Origin: MGBC120314 sp051880495
Lineage (GTDB): Bacteria > Bacillota > Clostridia > Lachnospirales > Lachnospiraceae
DNA length: 64,000 nucleotides
Assembly (NCBI GenBank): GCA_051880495.1
Contig: JBJEOB010000014.1
Span: 20,144-84,143 of the forward strand
Direction of reading: 5' to 3'
In this document: positions 53,250-62,019 of the stretch, piece after piece
How the letters are laid out: every line of letters starts with the position of its first letter
Numbering within the stretch: position 1 is the first letter of the stretch
Notes under the pieces: model-generated
Databases searched by the model: none
The model's input: only the letters and a program-made list of their open reading frames with translations
Told to the model about the DNA's origin: nothing
Made by a program: the position numbers and the translations under genes

Positions 53250-54221
53250 GTGGGAGTATTTGAACAGTTTGGTGTATCTGTATATAGAACAATGAGAGGA
53301 AGAGGTGCATATATTTGTGAGACCAGCAAAGGCATAAAATTGCTTCGTGAGACAACATGTAAGGAAGAGAAATACGCCAAGGAGGATTACATTACACTTG
53401 AGCTTCAAAAAAACGGATTCAATTATGTGGATTCGTTTTGCAGGAGCGTTTCGGGAGAGATTCTTGTGGAGGATGAAGACAAGAAAAAATATTATCTTAA
53501 AAACTGGTTTGATGCAGGTGAATGTGACGTCAAAAGTTATCACGATGTAATTGGCGCAATTGGTGCTATAGCGTCCGTACATAAACATTTGCTGGAAGTT
53601 GGTCTTAACGAAGTTGCTTTTGGCATACCTGAAAATAAAAGTCTTGAAGAAAGATACGGCGGCAAATTAAAGGAAATGCGCTCTGTAAGCAATTATTTAA
53701 AAGGGAAAAAGGGAAAGACTGATTTTGAAAGGTCTGCTTACGAGCAGATGAAAAGTTATTTATCTGAAGGGGAAGCAGCTTATGAAGGGCTTATGAATTC
53801 AAATTATTCAAAGCTGTATAATGAGGCCGTTTCAGGCAAAATAATTGCGCATGGGGCGTGCAACCACCATAACATTCTTAACGGACGCGGTTATGTTGCA
53901 GTAGTCAATTTTGAGAGGGCTAATATAAATATACAGATAACGGACTTATATGACTTTATGAGAAAGATACTGGAAAAATATGACTGGGATATTAAGCTGG
54001 CTTATAAAATGATTGACGAATACAACAAGGTTAAGACAATTTCTGATGATGAACTAAATGTGCTTGGAATAATGTTTGCATTTCCGGAGAAGTTTTTCAA
54101 GATAATGAATCATTATTACAATTCATCTAAGGCATGGATACCTGATAAGGATATAGAAAAATTAAAGAATGTCATAAAGCAGAACGAATCCAGACGAAGG
54201 TTCGTGGAATCCTTGAAATAA
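53250..54221 (+). CDS. CotS-family kinase-fold protein, probable pseudokinase
   Basis: A 323-aa APH/CotS-like protein, as in spore-coat and related kinases of Clostridia. An N-lobe (about 1-95) has beta-strands and a Lys-Asn-Trp KNWFD hinge. The catalytic loop is HGACNHHNIL (about 200-209); the Asp normally seen as HGD is Ala. The DFD/DFG-like position is VVNFERANI (Asp replaced by Glu). These changes argue against phosphotransfer. GTG 53250 is preferred because GGAGG (53238-53242) precedes it and the terminator of cca lies upstream. It ends in TTGAAA, which doubles as the -35 of the heptose operon. Confidence 0.72.
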   Translation: MGVFEQFGVSVYRTMRGRGAYICETSKGIKLLRETTCKEEKYAKEDYITLELQKNGFNYVDSFCRSVSGEILVEDEDKKKYYLKNWFDAGECDVKSYHDVIGAIGAIASVHKHLLEVGLNEVAFGIPENKSLEERYGGKLKEMRSVSNYLKGKKGKTDFERSAYEQMKSYLSEGEAAYEGLMNSNYSKLYNEAVSGKIIAHGACNHHNILNGRGYVAVVNFERANINIQITDLYDFMRKILEKYDWDIKLAYKMIDEYNKVKTISDDELNVLGIMFAFPEKFFKIMNHYYNSSKAWIPDKDIEKLKNVIKQNESRRRFVESLK

Positions 54222-54241
54222 TTATGAAAATGAAGTATAAT
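54213..54241 (+). promoter_or_regulatory. Promoter of the ADP-heptose operon
   Basis: TTGAAA at 54213-54218, a 17-base spacer and TATAAT at 54236-54241. It overlaps the end of the CotS-like gene. Confidence 0.75.
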
Positions 54242-54279
54242 GTCAATAATTATAATTATTAGGTGGAGTGGGATTTTTT

Positions 54280-54876
54280 ATGAGAGACTATATATTAGAG
54301 AATATACAGGAATCCATCGCAGCCAAGCAAAAGCTGTTAAATGATGAAGGTATCTTAAAAACAATCGAAGAAGCAGCCTCATTGTGTATTGACGCATACA
54401 AAAAAGGCAGGAAGATTCTTGTCTGCGGGAATGGCGGCAGTGCTTCTGATGCGCTTCACATGACGGGTGAATTAGTTGGAAGATATAAGCTTGAGAGAAG
54501 CGGAATACCGGCTATAGCACTCAATTCCAATGTTGCGGTAATGACCGCTCTCGGAAATGATTATGATTATGAAAGTATCTATGCAAAACAGGTAAAAGCA
54601 CTTGGCAGTGAGGGCGATGTTTTGTTTGCAATTTCAACAAGCGGTAACTCAAAAAATACGGTAGCTGCGTGCAGACAGGCATCGGCAATGAATATCAGTA
54701 CAGTTTCCTTAACAGGTGAAAATGGCGGAAAGATGAGAGAAATCAGTGATATATGTCTTAATGTTCCGTCCAATAACACCCCAAGGATTCAGGAAATGCA
54801 TATTCTGCTGATTCACACATTATGTGGAATTATTGAAAAGCAGTTATATGAAGATGGTTATTTTGAGGAAGCATAA
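54280..54876 (+). CDS. gmhA: Sedoheptulose-7-phosphate isomerase
   Basis: A 198-aa SIS-domain enzyme that converts D-sedoheptulose 7-phosphate to D-glycero-D-manno-heptose 7-phosphate, the first step of ADP-heptose synthesis. CGNGGSASDALHMTGELVGRY (residues about 54-74) and FAISTSGNSKNTV (about 113-125) bind the phosphate. QEMHILLIHTLC near 175 carries the conserved His, and Glu in GELVGRY fits the GmhA active site. ATG 54280 is used with AGGTGGAG (54261-54268). It overlaps the next gene by 1 base. Confidence 0.92.
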   Translation: MRDYILENIQESIAAKQKLLNDEGILKTIEEAASLCIDAYKKGRKILVCGNGGSASDALHMTGELVGRYKLERSGIPAIALNSNVAVMTALGNDYDYESIYAKQVKALGSEGDVLFAISTSGNSKNTVAACRQASAMNISTVSLTGENGGKMREISDICLNVPSNNTPRIQEMHILLIHTLCGIIEKQLYEDGYFEEA

Positions 54877-55397
54877 TGAATAAAGCAATCTTTTTGGATA
54901 GGGACGGCACAATTAATGTTGAGGTAAACTATCTGCATGAATGTGAGAAGCTAAGGCTCCTTCCGGGAGTTGTAAAGGCTTTAAAGCTGCTTAAAAAACA
55001 AGGCTATAAGCTGATTGTCATAAGTAATCAGTCCGGTGTGGGAAGAGGCTATTTTACATATGATGATGTAGTTAAGGTAAATGAATATCTTAATGAAGTG
55101 CTTCGTAAGGACGGGATAGAGATAGATGCATTTTACTGCTGTCCGCACACAGAGGAAGATAACTGTGACTGCAGGAAGCCTAAGACGGGACTGTATAAGA
55201 AGGCGGTAAAAGAGCATGATATAGATATTACCAATTCCTATATGGTCGGGGATAAGGTTTCTGACATTATGGCGGCCGATGAAATGGGATGCGGATACGG
55301 ACTCCTTTTATCAGGTCATGACATCGACGAGAAGGATTATTTGAAATATAAAGATTATTGTTATAAGGATCTGCTTGAATTTGCGCAGAGCCTGTAG
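54876..55397 (+). CDS. gmhB: D-glycero-beta-D-manno-heptose 1,7-bisphosphate 7-phosphatase
   Basis: A 173-aa HAD-IIIA phosphatase. DxDxT nucleophile motif FLDRDGTIN (about residues 5-13), Thr/Ser in VISNQSG (about 48-54), Zn-binding Cys/His loop CCPHTEEDNCDCRKP (about 89-103) and VGDKVSDI (about 126-133) are all typical of GmhB. It removes the 7-phosphate, leaving heptose 1-phosphate. Its ATG overlaps the gmhA stop (TAATG). HisB-like histidinol phosphatases are relatives, but context supports GmhB. Confidence 0.92.
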   Translation: MNKAIFLDRDGTINVEVNYLHECEKLRLLPGVVKALKLLKKQGYKLIVISNQSGVGRGYFTYDDVVKVNEYLNEVLRKDGIEIDAFYCCPHTEEDNCDCRKPKTGLYKKAVKEHDIDITNSYMVGDKVSDIMAADEMGCGYGLLLSGHDIDEKDYLKYKDYCYKDLLEFAQSL

Positions 55398-55406
55398 GGG
55401 AAAAGA

Positions 55407-56609
55407 ATGGGAATCGTTGGCAAAATAAACAAAGTGGCACGCTGGGGAAAGATATGGGTCTCCCAGTTTGTGCACGTTGATAATATACATTGTGAAGCAG
55501 GAAATGGAACTGTTCTTGTCATAAAGCTTGATGCAATAGGAGATTTTCTCATATGGCTTGACAGTGCGAAGGAATTTAAGAAGCTTTTTCCTGATAAGAA
55601 AATTTATCTTATGTGTGGAAATGCCTGCGTGGATATTGCAAAGCATACAGGTTATTTTGATGAGGTAATTACACTTAACATTAAAAAGTTTGAAACAGAG
55701 TCCGGTTACAGAAAAGAAAAAATAAGTGAGATGAAGCAGTATAATTTTGACATACTGATTCAGACAGCGTATTCGCGTACAATACACATGGACATTCTGG
55801 CGGCATCAATTCCTTCACATGAGAAAATCGGGCTGACGGCGGATGAATCAAGAAGCAACCTGAGCAGATATATAACAACTAAGAATACAAAGAAACGCCT
55901 TGATTCGGTTTACGACCGTCTTATTCCGGTATCGTCAGAATGGATGATGGAAGTAAGACGCAATGGTGAGCTGATAAAAGGACTTGGGAAGAGTGATTTC
56001 CTTACAGGAATGCCTGTATTAAATAAATATGATGCAGATGAGAAAATCATTCCAAAGGATAATTATTATGTATTGTTCCCCGGAGCAAGCACCCCCAAGA
56101 AAATGTGGAATATAGAAAGATTTGCAGAGATTGCGGATTATATTTACCAAAAAACAGGCTGGATGGGGTATGTCTGCGGAAGCAGGGAAGAACAATATCT
56201 GTTTGAACAGATAATAAAGAGCAAAGCACCGGATACGCCTGTAACTGATTATTTTGGAAAAACTACACTTCTTGAGCTGGCTGAGGTTATAAGAAATTCA
56301 CGGATTGTTGTTAGTAACGATACAAGCGGAATACATTTTGCGGCAGCCGTAAATGCATCTTCGGTATGTATTCTCGGAGAGTATAACTACGGCAGATTCC
56401 TTCCGTATGATTATGAGAGAACATATCATAAGGACGAGCTTAAACCGATGATAGTATGTCATGCAGACATGCCTTGTAAGAGGTGTGCCACAGGAAAGAT
56501 TACGGCTGAATGTAATCAGTGCATGGCAATGACGGGGAGATATTTGTGTGTTGATAAGATTACGGTTAATCAGGTTAAAGAGGCAGTGGATAAGATTTTA
56601 AATATTTAG
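55407..56609 (+). CDS. Glycosyltransferase family 9 (heptosyltransferase-like)
   Basis: A 400-aa GT-B fold enzyme. KLDAIGDFLIWLDSAKEFKK (about 29-48), PGASTPKKMWNIERFAEIADYI (about 227-248) and VSNDTSGIHFAAAVNASSVCILG (about 307-329) match GT9. GT9 includes ADP-heptose:LPS heptosyltransferases, so its place between gmhB and hldE points to transfer of heptose. Cys pairs near the C-terminus (CKRCATG, CNQCMAM) resemble GT9 members from Firmicutes. No LPS is expected, so the acceptor is another surface glycan. Confidence 0.88.
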   Translation: MGIVGKINKVARWGKIWVSQFVHVDNIHCEAGNGTVLVIKLDAIGDFLIWLDSAKEFKKLFPDKKIYLMCGNACVDIAKHTGYFDEVITLNIKKFETESGYRKEKISEMKQYNFDILIQTAYSRTIHMDILAASIPSHEKIGLTADESRSNLSRYITTKNTKKRLDSVYDRLIPVSSEWMMEVRRNGELIKGLGKSDFLTGMPVLNKYDADEKIIPKDNYYVLFPGASTPKKMWNIERFAEIADYIYQKTGWMGYVCGSREEQYLFEQIIKSKAPDTPVTDYFGKTTLLELAEVIRNSRIVVSNDTSGIHFAAAVNASSVCILGEYNYGRFLPYDYERTYHKDELKPMIVCHADMPCKRCATGKITAECNQCMAMTGRYLCVDKITVNQVKEAVDKILNI

Positions 56610-56622
56610 ATGAGGTAAAGAC

Positions 56623-58074
56623 ATGACTAAGACAATGCTACAGAATATTGCGGCGGCGCCAAAGAACTTTCTCGTTATCGGGGATATAATGCTGGACAAG
56701 TACTGCAATGGTTCTATTAACAGAATATCACCTGAAGCACCGGTACCGGTACTTCGATTTAAAGGTGAAAAGAATATTCTTGGAGGAGCGGCAAATGTTG
56801 CCACCAACCTTATTGGAATATGTCAGAATGTATCATTAATGGCATGTGTTGGAAATGATAATGCCGGAAGGGAAATACTTAACCTTTTAAAAGCGGCTTC
56901 CATAGATACAGAGATGGTGGCTGTTGAGGATATCAGGCCAACAACGGTTAAAACAAGATTTGTTGCAGGAAATCAGCAGCTTTTAAGACTGGATGACGAG
57001 AGCACACAGGATATAACAGAGGAAACGAAAAAGCATTTACTTGATATATACAGGAGACGAATAAATGAATTCGATTTAATCCTTATTTCGGATTATATGA
57101 AGGGAATGCTTTCGTTTGATTTTACACAGGAACTGATAAAGATTGCAAATGAGAACGGCAGGAGGGTGATTGTTGACGTTAAGGACCTCAATGCCGGTAA
57201 GTATAGCGGAGCATATATGCTAAAACCTAACCGCAAAGAACTCTATGAACTAACAGGTATGCCTGTTGAGACAATGGAGGAAGTAAAAGCTGCAATGTTT
57301 GCCCTTCGCGAAAACGCAGAATGCAGATGTGTTCTGGCAACACTGAGCGGTGACGGTATGGCATATCTTTCGGAGGATGACAGCATAATTCTTGAAAAAT
57401 GTGATTCGCGTAAGGTATATGACGTTGTAGGTGCAGGAGATACGGCATTTGCATATGTTGCCACGGCACTTGCATTCGGTTTTTCCGCCAGCGGTATGCT
57501 GAAGCTTGCCAATACTGCATCATCAATAAAGATTACCAAATTCGGAACAGCGGTTGTTACTCTGGATGAAGTGGTTGACGAATTATACCATGAGGTCAAC
57601 AAGATTCAGACCATGGATACAATCGGCAGGGTCTTAGACGGCCAGCGTGACAAGAAAATTATTTTTACTAACGGATGTTTTGATATACTTCATATCGGTC
57701 ATATAAAGTATCTTAAAGAGGCTAAAGCCAAGGGAGACATTCTGGTGTTAGGCCTTAACTCAGATGCGTCAGTAAGGAGACTTAAGGGACCTTCGCGTCC
57801 TGTTAATAGTGAAAAAGACCGTATGGATATGCTTGCTGAGATGGAATTTATCGATTATGTCGTGCTGTTTGAAGAGGACACACCATATGAGCTTATCACA
57901 CGTGTCAGACCGGATGTGCTCGTAAAGGGCGGAGATTATCAGGCAGATAATATTGTAGGGGCTGATTTTGTCCGTTCATACGGCGGAAGTGTTGAAGTGA
58001 TTCCGTTTGTTGAGGGCAAATCCACAACTAATATTATTAATTCGATGAAGCGTTTGGAAGGTAAAGGAGAATAG
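56623..58074 (+). CDS. hldE: Bifunctional heptose 7-phosphate kinase / heptose 1-phosphate adenylyltransferase
   Basis: A 483-aa fusion. Residues 1-330 form a PfkB sugar kinase: GDIMLDKYCNG (about 19), GGAANVA (about 54), VDVKDLNAGKY (about 184) and DVVGAGDTAFAYV (about 267-279). Residues about 345-483 form a nucleotidyltransferase: FTNGCFDILHIGHIKYL (about 348-364, HxGH), GLNSDASVRRLKG and EGKSTTNIIN. Phosphorylation of heptose 7-phosphate then adenylylation give ADP-D,D-heptose. The kinase acts before, and the transferase after, GmhB. It is full length. Confidence 0.95.
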   Translation: MTKTMLQNIAAAPKNFLVIGDIMLDKYCNGSINRISPEAPVPVLRFKGEKNILGGAANVATNLIGICQNVSLMACVGNDNAGREILNLLKAASIDTEMVAVEDIRPTTVKTRFVAGNQQLLRLDDESTQDITEETKKHLLDIYRRRINEFDLILISDYMKGMLSFDFTQELIKIANENGRRVIVDVKDLNAGKYSGAYMLKPNRKELYELTGMPVETMEEVKAAMFALRENAECRCVLATLSGDGMAYLSEDDSIILEKCDSRKVYDVVGAGDTAFAYVATALAFGFSASGMLKLANTASSIKITKFGTAVVTLDEVVDELYHEVNKIQTMDTIGRVLDGQRDKKIIFTNGCFDILHIGHIKYLKEAKAKGDILVLGLNSDASVRRLKGPSRPVNSEKDRMDMLAEMEFIDYVVLFEEDTPYELITRVRPDVLVKGGDYQADNIVGADFVRSYGGSVEVIPFVEGKSTTNIINSMKRLEGKGE

Positions 58075-58076
58075 AA

Positions 58077-59042
58077 ATGAGTATTGTAGTAACAGGCGGT
58101 GCCGGCTTTATTGGAAGCTGTATAGTAAGAAAATTAAATGACATGGGAATTGAGAACATTTATATTGTTGATAATGTAAATACCTCAGAAAAGTGGATGA
58201 ACCTTAGAAATAAAAAGTATATCCGTTATTTTCACAAGGATGAATTTTTAGGTGAACTTCCTTCTCTTTCAGGAATTACACACATTATACACATGGGAGC
58301 ATGCTCGGCTACTACGGAGCTTGATTTCGATTATTTGTATAAAAACAACTATCTGTATTCAATTGCATTGTGGGAGTACTGTGCCAAAAAGCAGATAAGC
58401 TTCCTGTATGCAAGCTCAGCAGCTACTTATGGCGGCGGAGAAGAGGGATTTGACGACAAGATGGATATTAACCGTCTGATGCCGCTTAACCGATATGGAT
58501 ATTCCAAGCAGATATTTGACCAGTGGGCAGAAAAACAGACCGAACGCCCGAGCCAGGTTATAGGAATGAAATTTTTTAATGTCTATGGTCCTAATGAGTA
58601 TGCCAAGGGAAGAATGGCAAGTATGATTTATCATGGATATAAGCAGGTAAAGGAAACAAACTGTATTAAGCTTTTCAAGTCTCATAAGGAAGGCTATGAA
58701 GACGGAGGACAGCTCAGGGATTTCGTGTATGTAAAGGATATCTGTGATGTAATTGCATATTTCATTGAGCATCCGCAGATAAACGGATTGTTCAATCTTG
58801 GAACGGGACATGCCGAAAGCTTTAGGGTATTGGCTGAATCAGTTTTTGAGGCACTCGGACTTACGCCTAATATTGAATATATTCCAATGCCTGAAGATTT
58901 AAGAGGCAAGTACCAGTATTTTACTGAGGCAGATATGACAAAGCTTCATGATACAGGATATGACAGACAATTTTATGATTTAAAGAGCGGTGCAATTGAC
59001 TATGTTCAGAACTACCTTGATAAGGATTTCAAGGTTTGGTAG
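58077..59042 (+). CDS. hldD: ADP-glyceromanno-heptose 6-epimerase
   Basis: A 321-aa SDR epimerase that converts ADP-D-glycero-D-manno-heptose to ADP-L-glycero-D-manno-heptose. NADP-binding TGGAGFIGSCIVRKL (about 4-18), MGACSATTELDFDYL (about 76-90), YASSAATYGGG (about 110-120) and YxxxK as YGYSKQIFDQW (about 139-149) are typical. FFNVYGPNEYAKGRMASM (about 162-179) is close to HldD. It starts 2 bases after hldE. With the preceding genes it completes the L,D-heptose pathway. Confidence 0.95.
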   Translation: MSIVVTGGAGFIGSCIVRKLNDMGIENIYIVDNVNTSEKWMNLRNKKYIRYFHKDEFLGELPSLSGITHIIHMGACSATTELDFDYLYKNNYLYSIALWEYCAKKQISFLYASSAATYGGGEEGFDDKMDINRLMPLNRYGYSKQIFDQWAEKQTERPSQVIGMKFFNVYGPNEYAKGRMASMIYHGYKQVKETNCIKLFKSHKEGYEDGGQLRDFVYVKDICDVIAYFIEHPQINGLFNLGTGHAESFRVLAESVFEALGLTPNIEYIPMPEDLRGKYQYFTEADMTKLHDTGYDRQFYDLKSGAIDYVQNYLDKDFKVW

Positions 59043-59052
59043 GAGAAATTAT

Positions 59053-60429
59053 ATGAAGAGACAAATGCTGTTTCTGCTGGTGATGCTTTGTATGGTCATT
59101 ATGAGCGGATGTGGTGATAATAAGAATAGGGTCATAACAGGAAGCAATCTGACTCCGCTGCCAAGTAAGCCGGAGACAGAAACAGAAACCATGCTTGCCG
59201 GTGATGACAAGAAGATTACTGCGGCGCTGATTAGTGTGGATGATTCAAAGGGTCAGATAATAGTAAAGGATATCTATACGGGAAGTAATTATGTCCTGAC
59301 ATATAACGGCGGTACAGATGTAAAAAATGTTTTCAAATCAGTAATAACAATGACTCAGCTTGCAGAGGGTGAACTTGTCGACGTTGTTTTTGATGAGGAG
59401 AAGAAAAAGGCTAAGTCTGTTTATGTTAATGAGGAAGCATTCAGAACAAATAATGTATCCGGATTTAAGGCGACATCCGCGACATCTACGATAACATTTG
59501 GCAGTGCGTCATATATGTATACCGATAACATCATTGTAATTTCCGGAGGCAAGATTCTTGAGCCGACAGAGGTAATGAGCAGGGATGTCGTAACTGTCAG
59601 GGGAATTGACAATAAAATCTATTCGGTTTCCGTTGATAAGGGACATGGATACCTTACATTCACGGGTGCTGAGGATTTTGTCGGAGGCATGGTGGAAATC
59701 GGCAGAAGCTTTTTATATACGGTCAGCAGCGATATGATGATTGTTGTTCCGGAGGGCGAATACCAGGTTGTCATGAGTAATGGTAAGCTTGATGCCAAGA
59801 AAACGGTTTATATAGCAAAGGATATGACTGTGACATTGGATTTCGGTGAATTTAAAAGCCCTGCGACCAAGACCGGAACTGTGGAATTTCAGATACTGCC
59901 AAAGGATGCTGAGTTATTTATAGAGGGCAACAAGACGGATTACTCAAAACCGGTTGTTCTTGACTATGGCACTTATATTATAAATATTCTTTCAAATGAT
60001 TATCCGACATATACCGGAAGAATAATAGTCAACTCAACATATCAGGTATCTGCGCTGGACCTTTCGAAGATAATGACATCAGGCAGTAAAGAGGACGAGA
60101 CGACATCGACAAATGCAGTGACAAGTGCAGCTACAACCGCGCCAACGACAACTGCACCAAAGACCACGGCATCGACAACAACTTCATCTACAGAGACAAC
60201 TGCAGTAACGACAGGTTCTGTAAGGGTTACTATCGGTGAACCGGCGGGAGCAGGCGTATATGTCAATAATGTTTACGTTGGAACAGCACCGGTAACCATA
60301 AATAAAGATCCGGGCGAATATGTTATAACATTTAAAAAATCAGGATATATTACAAAGAGTTATATTATAGATGTTGACAGCAGTGACGGGGAGCAGACGT
60401 TTAATTTCCCGGCAATGAGTGAGGAATAG
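59053..60429 (+). CDS. PEGA-domain lipoprotein
   Basis: A 458-aa lipoprotein. The signal peptide ends with lipobox MSGC (Cys at about 20). A beta-rich region (about 40-285) precedes two PEGA-like domains (about 292-345 with GTVEFQILPKDAELFIEG, and about 393-450 with AGVYVNNVYVGTAPVTI). They are separated by a Thr/Ala/Ser-rich linker (about 350-390). PEGA domains occur in surface proteins and sometimes bind polysaccharide. It follows hldD by 10 bases, with AGGAGAAATT as RBS, and sits in the glycan cluster, so a role in surface glycan attachment is plausible but unproven. Confidence 0.8.
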   Translation: MKRQMLFLLVMLCMVIMSGCGDNKNRVITGSNLTPLPSKPETETETMLAGDDKKITAALISVDDSKGQIIVKDIYTGSNYVLTYNGGTDVKNVFKSVITMTQLAEGELVDVVFDEEKKKAKSVYVNEEAFRTNNVSGFKATSATSTITFGSASYMYTDNIIVISGGKILEPTEVMSRDVVTVRGIDNKIYSVSVDKGHGYLTFTGAEDFVGGMVEIGRSFLYTVSSDMMIVVPEGEYQVVMSNGKLDAKKTVYIAKDMTVTLDFGEFKSPATKTGTVEFQILPKDAELFIEGNKTDYSKPVVLDYGTYIINILSNDYPTYTGRIIVNSTYQVSALDLSKIMTSGSKEDETTSTNAVTSAATTAPTTTAPKTTASTTTSSTETTAVTTGSVRVTIGEPAGAGVYVNNVYVGTAPVTINKDPGEYVITFKKSGYITKSYIIDVDSSDGEQTFNFPAMSEE

Positions 60430-60437
60430 TAATAACC

Positions 60438-61196
60438 ATGAAAAAGAAAGTTTCGGGCAGTATAGTTACCTATAATAACTGCGATGTGATTTATGACTGT
60501 ATCAAGTCAATTCTGGAACACGCAGGGGATGTTGACCTGACACTGTACGTTGTTGACAATGGCTCGACAGATGGAACAGTGGAACTTGTCAGGGATAATT
60601 TCAAGCAGGTAAAACTAATAATAAATGATAAAAACAGGGGCTTCGGTCATGGACACAACCAGATTCTTTATAAGATATCTTCTGATTATCACTTTGTAAT
60701 CAATCCGGATATTGTCCTTGACAGCAGCGTATTTGATGAACTCTGCACATACCTTGACGAGCATTCTGATGTTATGATGATAACACCAAAGGTTATGAAT
60801 GATGACAAAAGTGAGCAGTTCCTTCCAAAATTCTGTCCAAGCATAAGATATGTTATAATAAGCAAATTCAAACCATTCAGATATCTGCGTAAGCTATATA
60901 CAAGAGAAAATGAAAATCTAAATGAGCCTACACAGGTCGAATTCTGTACAGGATGTTTTTTCGGAATGAGAAGCGCAGATTTAAAGCGATACAATGGCTT
61001 TGATACGAGATATTTTATGTATTGCGAAGACGCGGACCTGTCAAGAAGGTGCAGAAAGGAAGGAAAGATAATCTTTTATCCGCATGCGTCAGTGATTCAT
61101 AAATGGAAAAGGGACAATACAAGAAGCCTTAAGGGTATGATAAGATTCTTAAGTTCCCTGTTCAAATACTTTATGAGATGGGGAATCAGTTTTTAG
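60438..61196 (+). CDS. Glycosyltransferase family 2 (rhamnosyltransferase-like)
   Basis: A 252-aa GT-A fold protein. SIVTYNNCDVIYDCIKSIL and VVDNGSTDGTVELV (about 35-48) at the N-terminus, DKNRGFGHGHNQ, INPDIVLDSS (metal/UDP site) and CEDADLSRRCRKEGK near 198-212 match GT2 enzymes that transfer rhamnose or hexose to glycan chains. It has a short C-terminal amphipathic helix. It overlaps no gene and is followed by two further GT2 genes. The donor and acceptor are unknown. Confidence 0.88.
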   Translation: MKKKVSGSIVTYNNCDVIYDCIKSILEHAGDVDLTLYVVDNGSTDGTVELVRDNFKQVKLIINDKNRGFGHGHNQILYKISSDYHFVINPDIVLDSSVFDELCTYLDEHSDVMMITPKVMNDDKSEQFLPKFCPSIRYVIISKFKPFRYLRKLYTRENENLNEPTQVEFCTGCFFGMRSADLKRYNGFDTRYFMYCEDADLSRRCRKEGKIIFYPHASVIHKWKRDNTRSLKGMIRFLSSLFKYFMRWGISF

Positions 61197-61207
61197 AAAG
61201 GCAAGTG

Positions 61208-61996
61208 TTGAAAGGTATGAAAATATATGCAATTATGGTAATATATAACAAATGCATTGCAGATTCCCGTACTTTTTTATGCCTTAAGAACCCCGATATA
61301 TCATTAATTGTATGCGATAACAGTACATCGGATTTTGAAAATAAGATGTATGTTGAAAATTCAGGAGCAGTTTATATTGATATGGGCGGCAACATGGGAC
61401 TTAGTGTTGCTTATAACCGCGCTCTTGATTATATAATGAATGACGGTAAAATACATGATGACGACATGGTCTGCATGTTTGATGATGACACTGTGGTTAA
61501 GGCAGAATATTTCGAATACCTGAAAGACTGCAGTGCAGATATTGTACTGCCGGTAGTTTATGATTCGGCAGGAATCATGTCTCCGGTATTTATTAGTAAA
61601 AATAAAGTCGTAAAACGTTTTGCTTCAAAGGAAAAATTACTGAAGGCACCGGCCGGCTGTTTATCAGGGATAAACAGTGCCATGGCGATAAGACTTAAGA
61701 TATTTCAAAATTATCGTTATGATGAGCAAATGTTTCTTGATTATATTGACCATAAGTTTATAATAGATATGAAAGAACGGAAGCTGTTTCCTGAAATATG
61801 TCCCGTGGAGATACAGCAGGATTTTTCTGCGGTGACGGACAGCAAAGAGGCTGCGGTAAACCGCTTCAGACTTCAGAAGAAGGATTTACGGTATTTTTAT
61901 AGTGATAAAATGTGGGTTTATTATTATATTGTAATAAAAAAACACATAAAGCTGGTATTAAAATATAAAGACATCAGAATGATGTTTTGCAGATAA
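61208..61996 (+). CDS. Glycosyltransferase family 2 protein, second
   Basis: About 262 aa. IYAIMVIYNKCIADS and IVCDNSTSD (about 36-44) give the nucleotide-binding half. MCMFDDDT (acidic DDD, about 93-100) and APAGCLSGINSAMAI resemble GT2 rhamnosyltransferase-type enzymes. Start codon uncertain: TTG 61208 has AGAAAGG 6 bases upstream, ATG 61217 has only AAAGG at 1 base. The shortened GT-A core ends in a helical, basic tail. It lies between two related GT2 genes, so these probably assemble the same glycan. Confidence 0.82.
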   Translation: MKGMKIYAIMVIYNKCIADSRTFLCLKNPDISLIVCDNSTSDFENKMYVENSGAVYIDMGGNMGLSVAYNRALDYIMNDGKIHDDDMVCMFDDDTVVKAEYFEYLKDCSADIVLPVVYDSAGIMSPVFISKNKVVKRFASKEKLLKAPAGCLSGINSAMAIRLKIFQNYRYDEQMFLDYIDHKFIIDMKERKLFPEICPVEIQQDFSAVTDSKEAAVNRFRLQKKDLRYFYSDKMWVYYYIVIKKHIKLVLKYKDIRMMFCR

Positions 61997-62019
61997 AGTA
62001 AGAAAGGTGAGTGAGGAAA

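Noticed and set aside
60090..60230. Simple sequence repeat / phase-variation tract in the PEGA gene
   Set aside because: It codes for an imperfect Thr/Ala/Ser-rich linker; no perfect tandem repeat was seen, and the frame continues intact to the stop.
61178..61216. Longer start for the second GT2 gene
   Set aside because: The frame is open to 61178 but that overlaps the previous gene and has no ribosome binding site.
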